Of a DNA stretch of 8,637 bases, positions 1 to 7,415 are shown piece after piece. The stretch's first letter is position 1; each line of letters opens with the position of its first letter. The notes under the pieces were generated by a model that saw only the letters and a list, made by a program, of their open reading frames with translations, was not told the DNA's origin and ran no database searches. Source of the stretch: an uncultured Holosporaceae bacterium (GTDB lineage Bacteria > Pseudomonadota > Alphaproteobacteria > CAISOG01); assembly GCA_903887035.1 (NCBI GenBank), contig CAISOG010000180.1:1-8637 (forward strand), given 5' to 3'. The position numbers were made by a program, and so were the translations under genes.

Positions 1-58
1 GGTTATTGAGCAGCTGGCAAAAGATTAGCCATAATAGAGTCAAGGCCGACGCCCCGCC

Positions 59-724
59 CTAAATCGCTTTGACCGCCCAGCTAATCAGCAGCGCCAGGCC
101 AAAGCCAGACAAAATCGCCCCAGAAATCAGGTTAATCCAGCGAAAGTGGGTCACCCTAAGGCGGCTACGCAACAGGGCGGCTAGCCCACCAATGCCCAAC
201 CACCAGGCGGCCGATCCAATAAAAACACCAGTCACCAACATGTAATGCGGCATCCGCCCACTGCCCTCTGGCACCACGCCAAAGCTAGCAAAAACCGAAA
301 TAAAGGCGATTAGAGAAATGGGGTGGTACAGCAACAACAACAGGGTGCTGACATAGTATCCAACCAGTCGGTGCAGGCCGATGCCATTATTGACGCCATC
401 CTCCAGCTTGCCTTCATAGGATGGCGGGTGCCGCAACGCCTTAATCCCCAGATACACCAGCAAAAAGCCCGCTCCAATCATCAGAAAATCGTGCCAATCC
501 CGCAAGAAATCGGTAACAATGGTCAGGCTGAAGGTTGCAATCAGGCCAAAAATCGCATCGGCGGTGGCCGCGCCCAACCCTGAGGACAGGCCAGCCAACC
601 ATCCGTGGTTCAGGGTGCGCCGCAAACAAAGCACCCCAACCGGCCCTACAGGAACAGCCAGGGTCATGCCAACAAAAGCACCGCGAATCAAATAGTCGAT
701 ATAGGGGTATAAATGCTCAATCAT
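59..724 (-). CDS. LysE/RhtB family amino-acid exporter (translocator)
   Basis: This is an inner-membrane protein of 221 residues, the usual size for LysE/RhtB exporters, which move amino acids or related small metabolites out of the cell, probably using the proton-motive force. Six hydrophobic segments are visible at about residues 13-32, 45-69, 79-96, 118-142, 160-182 and 196-218. The first carries the family's Gly-Pro-Val-Gly motif (VPVGPVG, residues 24-30), followed by an LRR and the conserved stretch around GAATADAIFG (51-60). The Asn-Pro usually seen near the fourth segment is His-Pro here (134-135). The ATG at 724 is preceded by AAGAAGG only 2 bases upstream, which is closer than ideal, but no better start is evident. 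It is divergent from the peroxidase gene. The substrate cannot be told from sequence, since family members differ widely. Family assignment is confident. Confidence 0.92.
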   Translation of the reverse strand: MIEHLYPYIDYLIRGAFVGMTLAVPVGPVGVLCLRRTLNHGWLAGLSSGLGAATADAIFGLIATFSLTIVTDFLRDWHDFLMIGAGFLLVYLGIKALRHPPSYEGKLEDGVNNGIGLHRLVGYYVSTLLLLLYHPISLIAFISVFASFGVVPEGSGRMPHYMLVTGVFIGSAAWWLGIGGLAALLRSRLRVTHFRWINLISGAILSGFGLALLISWAVKAI

Positions 725-869
725 CGCCTTCTTGCAATTCAGATGGCATGGGTATAGCGTATTTAGGCTGACTCGGCCATAGGGCTATCAGCATTCTTTT
801 CAAAAGTGTTGACCAACGCTATCACCTTCAACGCCCACCCCTTCCTCTTACACTTCCCAGCTGCATAAG
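725..869. promoter_or_regulatory. Divergent intergenic region with two adjacent small palindromes
   Basis: This 145-base gap between the minus-strand exporter and the plus-strand peroxidase must hold the promoters of both. Two perfect short inverted repeats sit side by side: CTTTT-C-AAAAG (796-806) and GTTG-AC-CAAC (808-817). A third, ATAG-GG-CTAT (779-788), lies just to the left, inside a GCTGA/TCAGC pair (767-771 with 788-792). TTGACC (809-814) resembles a plus-strand -35 box, but nothing like a -10 box lies 16-18 bases downstream. TATAGC (751-756) could be a plus-strand -10, but its best -35 (TTGCAA) is only 15 bases away. The region is therefore a plausible operator/promoter, and the exact elements are unresolved. 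Confidence 0.35.
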
Positions 870-1592
870 ATGATAATAGGAAATAAAATTGCCAAAGCGT
901 GCATCCTGACCGCAATCGCGCTGGTTATGCTTGGCCGGCCTAGCCATGCCGCGCCCCAGGCTAAGCCACAGGTTTCGAATCAATCCGTGCCAGCTGGCCA
1001 GCAGCCCTCCTCGCTATCCCTGCAACCCCCGCCCCCAGAATCTGTTGAAGCCGTGCCCCCTGCCCCCGAATCCAAAGCTGCCGAAACCGCCTATGTCTTC
1101 TCTTTTGCTGGCCTGCTAGGCGGTGAGGTGAAACTGGATGACTATGCTGGTCGCCCGATGTTAATCGTCAACACCGCATCAAAATGCGGCTTTACCCCGC
1201 AATATGAGGGGCTGGAAAAGCTTTGGAACGCTTACAAAGACAGGGGTCTGGTGGTGATTGGCATCCCATCCAACGATTTTGGGGGGCAGGAACCGGGGGA
1301 CGCCGCCGACATCAAAAAATTCTGCGACCTTACCTATGGGGTTAACTTTCCAATGACCGCTAAACAGGTGGTTAAGGGCAAAGATGCCCACCCATTTTAC
1401 CAGTGGGCTAAGGCCAGCTATGGGGGATCGGCGGTGCCGAAATGGAATTTTCACAAAATCCTGATTGGGGTTGATGGCACGGTGGTCGATACCTGGTCAT
1501 CCATGACGGGGCCAAGCTCTAACGACATCAAAAAAGCGGTGGAGCGTGAATTGGCCAAATCCACCCCCGCTGGCACAGTTGAGGAGGAGTAG
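870..1592 (+). CDS. Exported glutathione peroxidase-like thiol peroxidase with Pro-rich linker
   Basis: The protein is predicted to reduce hydroperoxides in the periplasm. Residues 1-28 look like a Sec signal peptide: Lys-containing start, hydrophobic core at 10-22, and SHA before the likely cleavage after Ala27. Residues 28-72 are a Pro/Gln/Ser-rich linker, and the peroxidase domain covers about 73-228. The catalytic Cys106 sits in NTASKCGFTP; Gln140 (GGQEPG), Trp192 and Asn193 (KWNFHK) complete the expected active site. Cys152 in FCDLTYGVNFP is where the resolving Cys of thioredoxin-dependent two-cysteine members such as BtuE lies, so thioredoxin-like reductants are more likely than glutathione. 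Catalytic Cys replaces selenocysteine, as is normal in bacteria. At 240 residues it is about 75 longer than typical family members, all of it at the N-terminus. The ATG has no clear ribosome binding site. Only 5 bases separate it from the ABC ATPase gene. Confidence 0.9.
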   Translation: MIIGNKIAKACILTAIALVMLGRPSHAAPQAKPQVSNQSVPAGQQPSSLSLQPPPPESVEAVPPAPESKAAETAYVFSFAGLLGGEVKLDDYAGRPMLIVNTASKCGFTPQYEGLEKLWNAYKDRGLVVIGIPSNDFGGQEPGDAADIKKFCDLTYGVNFPMTAKQVVKGKDAHPFYQWAKASYGGSAVPKWNFHKILIGVDGTVVDTWSSMTGPSSNDIKKAVERELAKSTPAGTVEEE

Positions 1593-1597
1593 GGCAG

Positions 1598-2545
1598 ATG
1601 TTGGTTGCGGATAATTTGGTTAAAAAATTTGGGAATGTGGCCGCGGTTAACGGCATTTCCCTGAGTTTAAAACCTCAGGAGGTGTTGGGATTCCTGGGCC
1701 CCAACGGCTCTGGCAAAACGACCACCATGCGCATGTTGACTGGCTTTATGAATCCAACCAGCGGATCGGTCACGATGGATGGGATCGCATTGGCCGACAA
1801 TCCGATCGCGGTTAAGTCTCAGTTGGGCTATTTGCCTGAGGGGGCACCCCTGTATTTGGATATGACCGTGCTGGACTTTCTGAAATTCTGCGGGGAAATT
1901 CGTGGGTTGCACGGCGCCTATCTGCGGGAACGTTTGGACATATCAATTGGCCTGTTGCAGATTGAGGAAGTGTTGGGCAAGCGGATTGAGGCGCTGTCTA
2001 AGGGCTTTAAGCGGCGGGTTGGCTTTGCCCAGGCTATTTTGCATGATCCCGCCATTCTGATTTTGGACGAACCGACCGATGGGTTGGATCCCAACCAAAA
2101 GTTTCATGTGCGCCAGATGATTAAACAGCTGTCCGCAACCAAAGCGATTTTAATCTCCACCCATTTGTTGGAGGAGGTGGGGGCGGTATGCAGCCGTGCG
2201 ATGATTATCGCCCGCGGCAAATTGGTGGCCAGCGGCACCCCGTTGGAGCTGTGCAAGCTTTCGCCCCATTATCACGCGGTGTTGGCCACCGCCGCGCCAT
2301 CGGTGCTAAAACTCTTGCGCTCTGCCTTTGTTGGCAACCCGCTGGTCACAGGGGTTGAGGAGGTGCGGGTGAACAACAAGTTGACCGCCATTCGCCTGCT
2401 GAATCATCAACCGGCGGAGTTGTTGGCCGCGGTCAATCAGGCGGCGCGCGCACAAAATTGGGTATTTGAAAGCCTGCTACTGGAGCAAGATGTGTTGGAT
2501 GATGTGTTTCGTCGGGTAACAGGGGGGGATGGTCGTCATGCTTAA
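1598..2545 (+). CDS. ABC transporter ATP-binding protein, GldA/CcmA type
   Basis: This cytoplasmic ATPase, 315 residues, powers the adjacent membrane permease. Motifs in order: Walker A GPNGSGKTT (34-42); Q-loop region GYLPEGAPLY, with Glu81 where many ABC proteins have Gln; signature LSKGFKRRV (133-141), the variant typical of the GldA/CcmA branch instead of LSGGQ; Walker B with catalytic Glu in LILDEPTDGLDP (154-165); and H-loop His189 in STHLLEE. Residues from about 225 to the end form the C-terminal accessory region typical of these ABC-2 ATPases. The start is 5 bases after the peroxidase stop and is served by purine-rich sequence (GAGGAGGAGTAGGG) overlapping the end of that gene, suggesting translational coupling. 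The end overlaps the permease gene. Relatives include GldA (gliding) and NosF (nitrous oxide reductase maturation); the substrate here is unknown. Confidence 0.93.
   Translation: MLVADNLVKKFGNVAAVNGISLSLKPQEVLGFLGPNGSGKTTTMRMLTGFMNPTSGSVTMDGIALADNPIAVKSQLGYLPEGAPLYLDMTVLDFLKFCGEIRGLHGAYLRERLDISIGLLQIEEVLGKRIEALSKGFKRRVGFAQAILHDPAILILDEPTDGLDPNQKFHVRQMIKQLSATKAILISTHLLEEVGAVCSRAMIIARGKLVASGTPLELCKLSPHYHAVLATAAPSVLKLLRSAFVGNPLVTGVEEVRVNNKLTAIRLLNHQPAELLAAVNQAARAQNWVFESLLLEQDVLDDVFRRVTGGDGRHA
2522..2528 (+). promoter_or_regulatory. Seven-G run acting as ribosome binding site of the permease gene
   Basis: The sequence AGGGGGGG lies at the end of the ATPase gene. It directly abuts the ATG at 2529 and is 9 bases upstream of the ATG at 2538. 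The second spacing is the normal one for a Shine-Dalgarno element, so this site favours 2538 as the permease start. A homopolymer of this length is also a possible slippage site, as described in the findings. Confidence 0.45.
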
Positions 2546-3317
2546 CCGTCAAAAATTTCTCAGCGCGATAGGCAATTTTTTTGCCGATCCCGTGTTTGTG
2601 CTGATTCGGCGGGAATTGAACGCCTATTTTGCCAACGCCCTGGCCTATGTGTTTCTGATTATCTTTCTGGCGCTGGCCGGCACAATGACCTTTACCATCG
2701 GCAGTTTTTTTGAACGCCGCCTGGCGGATTTGCAGCCCTTTTTCCAGTTTCATCCCTGGCTATACCTGTTGCTGATGCCCGCCCTGACCATGCGGTTATG
2801 GGCTGAGGAGCGTAAATTGGGCACGCATGAGCTGCTGTTAACCTTGCCCATCAACCTGTCGACGGCGGTGGCAGGAAAATTTTTGGCAGCCTGGTTGTTT
2901 GCGGGCATTGCCCTGCTGCTATCCTTGCCACTGTGGTTCACCGTGAACTATCTGGGGCACCCCGACAATGGGGTAATCCTGGTCAGCTATCTAAGCAGTT
3001 GGCTGTTGGCGGGGGTAATGTTAGCCATGGGATCCGCCATGTCTGCCCTGACCAAAAATCAGGTGATTGCCTTTATCCTGGGGGTCTTTTTGTCCTTTTT
3101 GTTTATCGCCAGCGGATCCCCCATCGTGCTGGGCTTTTTGCAAAGCTGGGCACCGGCCTGGGCATTGCATGGATTGGCGAACTTAAGCTTGCTGGATCGC
3201 TATGACCAAATGACCCAGGGCGTTATCGGCTTAGACAGTCTGTTGTATTTCGCCCTGCTGATATACCTGTTCCTGCAGGCCACCATCGTAATCATCCACC
3301 TTAAGAAAACGGCCTAA
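2538..3317 (+). CDS. ABC-2 type permease subunit, GldF type
   Basis: This is the integral membrane partner of the ATPase encoded just upstream, 259 residues from the start chosen here. Six hydrophobic segments lie at about residues 33-55, 71-87, 111-137, 145-169, 174-197 and 232-255. The most diagnostic stretch is residues 81-104, which reads as Pro-Ala-Leu-Thr-Met-Arg, then AEERKLGTHELL and TLP; GldF and related ABC-2 permeases have this conserved loop after the second segment, thought to contact the ATPase. The length matches the family (about 240-270). The ATG at 2538 overlaps the end of the ATPase gene by 8 bases; an in-frame ATG at 2529 would add three residues (MVV), but the G-rich ribosome binding site directly abuts it. 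The overlap implies translational coupling and equal subunit supply. The transported substrate is not predictable. Confidence 0.9.
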   Translation: MLNRQKFLSAIGNFFADPVFVLIRRELNAYFANALAYVFLIIFLALAGTMTFTIGSFFERRLADLQPFFQFHPWLYLLLMPALTMRLWAEERKLGTHELLLTLPINLSTAVAGKFLAAWLFAGIALLLSLPLWFTVNYLGHPDNGVILVSYLSSWLLAGVMLAMGSAMSALTKNQVIAFILGVFLSFLFIASGSPIVLGFLQSWAPAWALHGLANLSLLDRYDQMTQGVIGLDSLLYFALLIYLFLQATIVIIHLKKTA

Positions 3318-3320
3318 GCG

Positions 3321-5306
3321 ATGAAGTTGGCACCTTTTACCAAAGCCATTGGCAACCTATCCACCCCGCTGACCCTGCGGCAATGGCTAAGCCTGGTTAT
3401 CATCTGCCTGGCGGTGTTTTTTGCCGCCCTGCCCTGGCTGCGGCTGGTGAAGTTTGATGCCACCGCCGATCGCCTCTTCACCCTTTCCTCTGGCACCAAA
3501 CAGGTGCTTGGCCGCATTGGTGAGCCGCTGACCTTTAAGCTGTATTATTCGGAACAGCTGGGTCGGGTGGTTCCCGCCTATGCCAGCTATGCCACCCGCG
3601 TCACCGATTTGCTGCGGGAATTGCAACAGCAGGCGCACGGCAAAATTAAGCTGGAAATCGTCAATCCTATTCCCTTTTCTGAGGAGGAGGATCGGGCGAT
3701 TGCCTATGGGCTTAAGGCGGTACCAATCAGCCAGCAGGAAAGTGTGTTTTTTGGCATGGTGGCCACCAATTCTCTTGATGCGATTGAGGGGGTGCCGTTT
3801 TTCCAACCCGACCGCGAAACCTTTTTGGAATATGATCTGGCCAGGCTGATTGAGCGGTTGACCCGCAAACAAAAACCCGTGGTGGGATTGTTCAGCGGCC
3901 TGCCCATTATGGGCGACACCGCTGGCCTGATGGCTGGCACCCCTACCCAGCCTTGGATTATCTATAACCAGCTGTCCCGCGACTATGACGTGCGCCTAAT
4001 CGCCTCCGACGGGGCGGGCATTGATGAAAACCTGGATATGCTGATGATTGTGCAGCCGCGCAATATCACGGAGCAGGCCATATTCAAAATTGACCAATTC
4101 GCCCTGCGCAAGGGGCGGATTATGGCCATACTAGATCCCCTGCCCGAAACCGAACTGGGGGGGCTGAACATCGGTCGTCCGCCAAGCTATTTGGATGATG
4201 GGCTGCTGGCGCTGTTTCGTCATTGGGGGGTTAACGTATCAAAGGATCAGATCGTGTTGGATCCCGCCACCGCCCGCCAAATCACCCTAAAGCAGGGGGA
4301 AGGTGCGGTGCGCACCAATTATCTGCCATGGTTGGGCATTGGATCCGGCCTGATGAAGCGTGACGACCTGATGACCAGCGATCTATCCGCCCTGAATTTT
4401 GCCAGCGCGGGCTTTGTTGAGCCGGTGGAGGGTGCCAGCACCCAATTTACCCCGTTAGTAACCAGCAGCGATAAGGCCAGCCTGTTGCCGCGCACAGAAC
4501 TACGCAATCTATCCAATCCCGATGATCTGTATAACAAACAGTCGGCAGCGGGCAAAAAATTGCCCCTGATAGCGCGCGTTACGGGCTCCATTACCTCACT
4601 CTACAGTGACCAGCCCAACAATCCCTTTGTAAAACAGGCGGGTCAAGGCTTTGTGGCCACTGGCAGCCAGGATTTGCGGATGGTGGTCATCGCCGACAGC
4701 GATTTTCTGGCCAATGATCAGTGGTTGGAGGTGCAGGAGTTTTATGGCCAAGTGGCGGGGCAACCTAAGGCCAATAATGGCGATTTGCTGTTTAACGTCC
4801 TGGACAATTTGGTGGGCAGTGATGCCCTAACCTCCCTGCGTTCCCGCGGCACCTCCCTGCGCCCCTTTGATCGCGTCAATAAATTGCAGGCTGAAGCAGA
4901 AAATCGTTTCCGTGAGCAGGAAAAACGCCTGCAGGAACAGCTAAAGGACACTGAGGATCAGTTGGCCAAGCTGCAAACTGGTCAGCAAAATGGTGCCGTT
5001 GGCAATGCCGCCAACACGATTTCCGCTGAACAAAACGCCGCCGTTCAGCGTTTTCGCGCCGAAGTGGTATCCACGCGCAAACAGTTGCGGCAGGTGCAGG
5101 CCGCGCTGCAAGCGGATTTGCAGAATCTTAAGGTTCAATTGTTGTTAATCTGTACCCTGTTGGTGCCTGCAATCCTGTTGGTCATCATGATCATCAAACT
5201 GCTGTTGATGAAAAATCGGCGGGCGGCCTGGACGGGCAGCAAACCCCGGGCAGCGGCACCCGCTGCCACCCCCTCACCTACCCCCGATAACAAAGAGGTG
5301 TCTTAA
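3321..5306 (+). CDS. GldG-type ABC transporter auxiliary membrane protein
   Basis: This large auxiliary subunit (661 residues) belongs to the ABC systems known as GldG in gliding bacteria. A transmembrane segment at about 22-44 is followed by a long extracytoplasmic region of alpha/beta character. That region includes the family-typical stretches FDATADRLFTLS (45-56), YDLARLIERLTRKQKPVVGL (171-190) and VVIADSDFLAND (455-466). Residues 489-519 hold the conserved N-Leu-Asp-Asn-Leu-Val-Gly-Ser and LRSRG signature. From about 519 to 605 comes a charged, Gln-rich coiled coil, broken near 554-568 by a Gly/Ala/Asn-rich patch, then a second transmembrane segment (about 606-630) and a basic, Pro/Ala-rich cytoplasmic tail. 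Both termini are therefore probably cytoplasmic. It starts 3 bases after the permease stop with no strong ribosome binding site, so coupled translation is likely. Its biochemical function is not established; it may act as a substrate-binding or stabilising part of the complex. Confidence 0.88.
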   Translation: MKLAPFTKAIGNLSTPLTLRQWLSLVIICLAVFFAALPWLRLVKFDATADRLFTLSSGTKQVLGRIGEPLTFKLYYSEQLGRVVPAYASYATRVTDLLRELQQQAHGKIKLEIVNPIPFSEEEDRAIAYGLKAVPISQQESVFFGMVATNSLDAIEGVPFFQPDRETFLEYDLARLIERLTRKQKPVVGLFSGLPIMGDTAGLMAGTPTQPWIIYNQLSRDYDVRLIASDGAGIDENLDMLMIVQPRNITEQAIFKIDQFALRKGRIMAILDPLPETELGGLNIGRPPSYLDDGLLALFRHWGVNVSKDQIVLDPATARQITLKQGEGAVRTNYLPWLGIGSGLMKRDDLMTSDLSALNFASAGFVEPVEGASTQFTPLVTSSDKASLLPRTELRNLSNPDDLYNKQSAAGKKLPLIARVTGSITSLYSDQPNNPFVKQAGQGFVATGSQDLRMVVIADSDFLANDQWLEVQEFYGQVAGQPKANNGDLLFNVLDNLVGSDALTSLRSRGTSLRPFDRVNKLQAEAENRFREQEKRLQEQLKDTEDQLAKLQTGQQNGAVGNAANTISAEQNAAVQRFRAEVVSTRKQLRQVQAALQADLQNLKVQLLLICTLLVPAILLVIMIIKLLLMKNRRAAWTGSKPRAAAPAATPSPTPDNKEVS

Positions 5307-5308
5307 AG

Positions 5309-6409
5309 ATGGCCATAGCCAATCGACTGAAAAAATCTGGTGCCTTTTGGTTGGGGATTCTGGCCATTGTGTTGGTGATAATCACGCTGGCCAGCGGTCT
5401 TAAGCATTTTGTGCTTTCCAAGACGGCTACGGATGGCGCGACGGGCTTGTTGCTGCCCAAACTCGGCAGCCAGTTGGATAACCTGGCCAGCGTTACCATT
5501 AGACGCGGATCGGCGGTGGTGCGGTTGCAGAAACAGGGGGACGATTGGGTGGTTGCGGATAAAGGCGGCTTTCCAGCGGAAACGGCCAACTTGCGCTCCC
5601 TACTGCTTAGTCTGGCCAATATGCGAAAGTTGGAGGAAAAAACCAGCGATTCCAACAATTATGTTCAGTTGCAGGTTGAGGATCAGCGCGCGGAGGATAC
5701 TAAAGCTGACGGTAAAGCCGTGGCAGGATCCACCCAAATCACCCTAAACAATGACCAGGGGGATGTGGTGGCCGACCTGTTGGTTGGCAAAATTCAAACC
5801 CAGGGGGCGGCGGCTGGCCATGCCTACAGCTTTGTGCGGCTGGTCAACACCCCCCAGGTTTGGTTGGTGGATGGCGCCGCCAGCCTGCCCGCGGACAGCA
5901 GCTTTTGGCTGCGCGCCAGCGTTATCAACCTGCCCGTTGAAGCGGTTAAAACCTTGGAAATTCAACATCCCAACGGCAACAAACCGATTATTGGCCGCGA
6001 TCAACCTGACCAAGAATTTCGCCTACTGAATCAGCCCGCCGAAACCGAGCTGTTATCGAAAAAAAGCTTGCCCGGCCTTGCCGCCAATCTAGCCTTTATG
6101 GAATTGGATGATGTTGCCGAACTGGCGGCGCGCCCGTTAGTCGGGGTTGATAAGCAAAGTTTGGGGCAAACCAGCTTTACCAGTTTTGCGGGTCTGGTGA
6201 TAACTGCGCAATGGTCAACCATCTCCACCGAAGCGGGCTGGGTTAAATTTTCAGCCAGCACCACCGCCGATGCCGATCCCGCCAGCCGTGAAATCGCTGA
6301 GACCATTAACAACGAATTGGGTCGCTGGCTGGTCAAATTGCCAGGCTTTAAGTACGATTTGCTGACCAAGCGGCTGGAATCCCTGGTGGTGAAATCGGTG
6401 GCGCCGTAG
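5309..6409 (+). CDS. DUF4340 domain-containing membrane-anchored protein
   Basis: The protein has 366 residues: a short basic N-terminus, one transmembrane anchor at about 12-32, and a large extracytoplasmic part. The family pattern is clear in residues 59-122: a beta-rich stretch with DDWVVADKGGFPAE (78-91), then LRSLLLSLANMRKLEEKTS (95-113) and a Tyr-Val-Gln-Leu-Gln-Val-Glu-Asp segment. The later WLVDGA (185-190) and SSFWLRASVINLPVEAV (197-213) stretches are also typical of DUF4340. Genes of this family very often follow a GldG-type gene, as here with a 2-base gap, so the product is probably part of the same ABC machine. GAGG 10 bases before the ATG can serve as its ribosome binding site. 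No catalytic motif is visible and the molecular role is unknown. I assign the family from pattern recognition, not from a profile search. Confidence 0.82.
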   Translation: MAIANRLKKSGAFWLGILAIVLVIITLASGLKHFVLSKTATDGATGLLLPKLGSQLDNLASVTIRRGSAVVRLQKQGDDWVVADKGGFPAETANLRSLLLSLANMRKLEEKTSDSNNYVQLQVEDQRAEDTKADGKAVAGSTQITLNNDQGDVVADLLVGKIQTQGAAAGHAYSFVRLVNTPQVWLVDGAASLPADSSFWLRASVINLPVEAVKTLEIQHPNGNKPIIGRDQPDQEFRLLNQPAETELLSKKSLPGLAANLAFMELDDVAELAARPLVGVDKQSLGQTSFTSFAGLVITAQWSTISTEAGWVKFSASTTADADPASREIAETINNELGRWLVKLPGFKYDLLTKRLESLVVKSVAP

Positions 6410-6452
6410 TCTTTTCGTGCCGCCATTCCCCATCCCAACCAAGGCCATGACC

Positions 6453-7409
6453 ATGATACCACCAACGGCGTTAGCAGCCTTTTTACGCATGACCTTTTTT
6501 GTCCTGCTGCTAGCAACTGTTCCTACCAGCTCTTGGGCAACGGATCATTCTAATACAACGGGCAATCATGCAAAACATGGCGATCATGACAGCCATGCGG
6601 CGCATCAAAACCATGCTAACCCTGCCGCATCGCCGCGTGAAGCCAGCCCCATCGAAGCGGCCGATAAAATCAGCTTAGAATTGGTTGATGCCCCTAAGCT
6701 GGAGCCTGGCAAGGCCGTCACCCTCCTCTTTCGCCTGCGCCGTCAGGCTGATACCAAAGCCTTGTCTTTTAAGGACTTAAAAGAGGTGCACACCAAAAAG
6801 CTGCATCTGTTTGTTAATGATTCCAGCCTGACCGACTTTTTCCATCTGCATCCCCAACCAACAGCCAAGGATGCCACCCTGTTCACCTTTCGCTTTACCC
6901 CCAACAAACCAGGCAATTACCAACTATGGGCGGATATAACCCCGCTGGCTAAGGGTGCGCAGCGGCCAGCGCAGCAACAATTTTTGCCAGCCAGCCTTGC
7001 TGGCGCTAATCCATCGGATCAACCGATTGATACGACGTTGATGGATACGGTGACGCGAGGTTCCCTGCAGGCTAAGCTGTCCTTCGATCCGCCGCTTCAG
7101 TCCGATAAGGCGTCGATTGGAACGGTCACGGTAACCAATCTGGCGGGTCAACCGATACACAAGTTGGAACCAGTTCTTGGCGCCTTTGCCCATGTGGTGG
7201 CCTATGCCAACAATGGCCAAAGCATTTTGCATAGTCATCCGATGGGAAAAGAACCGAAAGGCGCCGCCGATCGCGCCGGCCCTACCCTGCAATTTCATCT
7301 GGAACCAGGCCAAGCGGGTTTCGTCAAAATTTTCGTGCAAATCCGCCTAGATGGTCGCGATCTTATCTTCCCTTTTGGCGCTATGGTTCCGGATAAGGCT
7401 AAGGACTAA
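6453..7409 (+). CDS. Exported His-rich protein with duplicated H-x12-H-x-H-P metal-binding-like domain
   Basis: I do not assign a named family. The open frame runs from a GTG at 6417, but no ribosome binding site precedes that; AAGG at 6441-6444 is 8 bases before the ATG at 6453, chosen here (318 residues). Residues 1-29 form a signal peptide with core FFVLLLATV and cleavage after SWA. Residues 32-54 hold seven histidines spaced every 3-7 residues, a metal-binding-like segment. Two beta-rich repeats follow. In each, His is followed 13 residues later by H-x-H-P: His118/His131/His133 and His247/His260/His262. Each copy is then followed by a Phe-x-Phe strand or similar, a Pro-Gly turn and another strand. 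This resembles exported proteins found near copper and heavy-metal resistance genes, so periplasmic copper or other transition-metal binding is my inference. It lies 43 bases after the DUF4340 stop and is probably cotranscribed. Confidence 0.75.
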   Translation: MIPPTALAAFLRMTFFVLLLATVPTSSWATDHSNTTGNHAKHGDHDSHAAHQNHANPAASPREASPIEAADKISLELVDAPKLEPGKAVTLLFRLRRQADTKALSFKDLKEVHTKKLHLFVNDSSLTDFFHLHPQPTAKDATLFTFRFTPNKPGNYQLWADITPLAKGAQRPAQQQFLPASLAGANPSDQPIDTTLMDTVTRGSLQAKLSFDPPLQSDKASIGTVTVTNLAGQPIHKLEPVLGAFAHVVAYANNGQSILHSHPMGKEPKGAADRAGPTLQFHLEPGQAGFVKIFVQIRLDGRDLIFPFGAMVPDKAKD

Positions 7410-7415
7410 TTTCCC

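Noticed and set aside
1..58. A short frame at 2-28 (VIEQLAKD then stop) that could be the tail of a plus-strand gene entering from the left.
   Set aside because: Nine codons are too few to support a gene; it may be real but cannot be judged from this window.
3387..3872. A 161-codon open frame on the minus strand.
   Set aside because: It lies entirely antisense to the well-supported GldG-type gene, has a low-complexity Gln/Gly/His/Ile composition and shows no domain, so it is a shadow frame.
1598..6409. Annotation of the ABC genes as a gliding motility apparatus because of similarity to GldA, GldF and GldG.
   Set aside because: Similar ABC sets occur in many non-gliding bacteria, and no other gliding or type IX secretion gene is present here; only the subunit types are claimed.
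6417..6452. GTG at 6417 as the start of the His-rich protein.
   Set aside because: No Shine-Dalgarno sequence precedes it and it would add twelve residues, including several prolines, before the signal peptide; the ATG at 6453 has AAGG at 8 bases. The ATG at 6447 remains a lesser alternative.
6031..6516. A 161-codon minus-strand open frame spanning the DUF4340/His-rich gene junction.
   Set aside because: It overlaps two supported plus-strand genes, lacks recognisable motifs and has typical shadow-frame composition.
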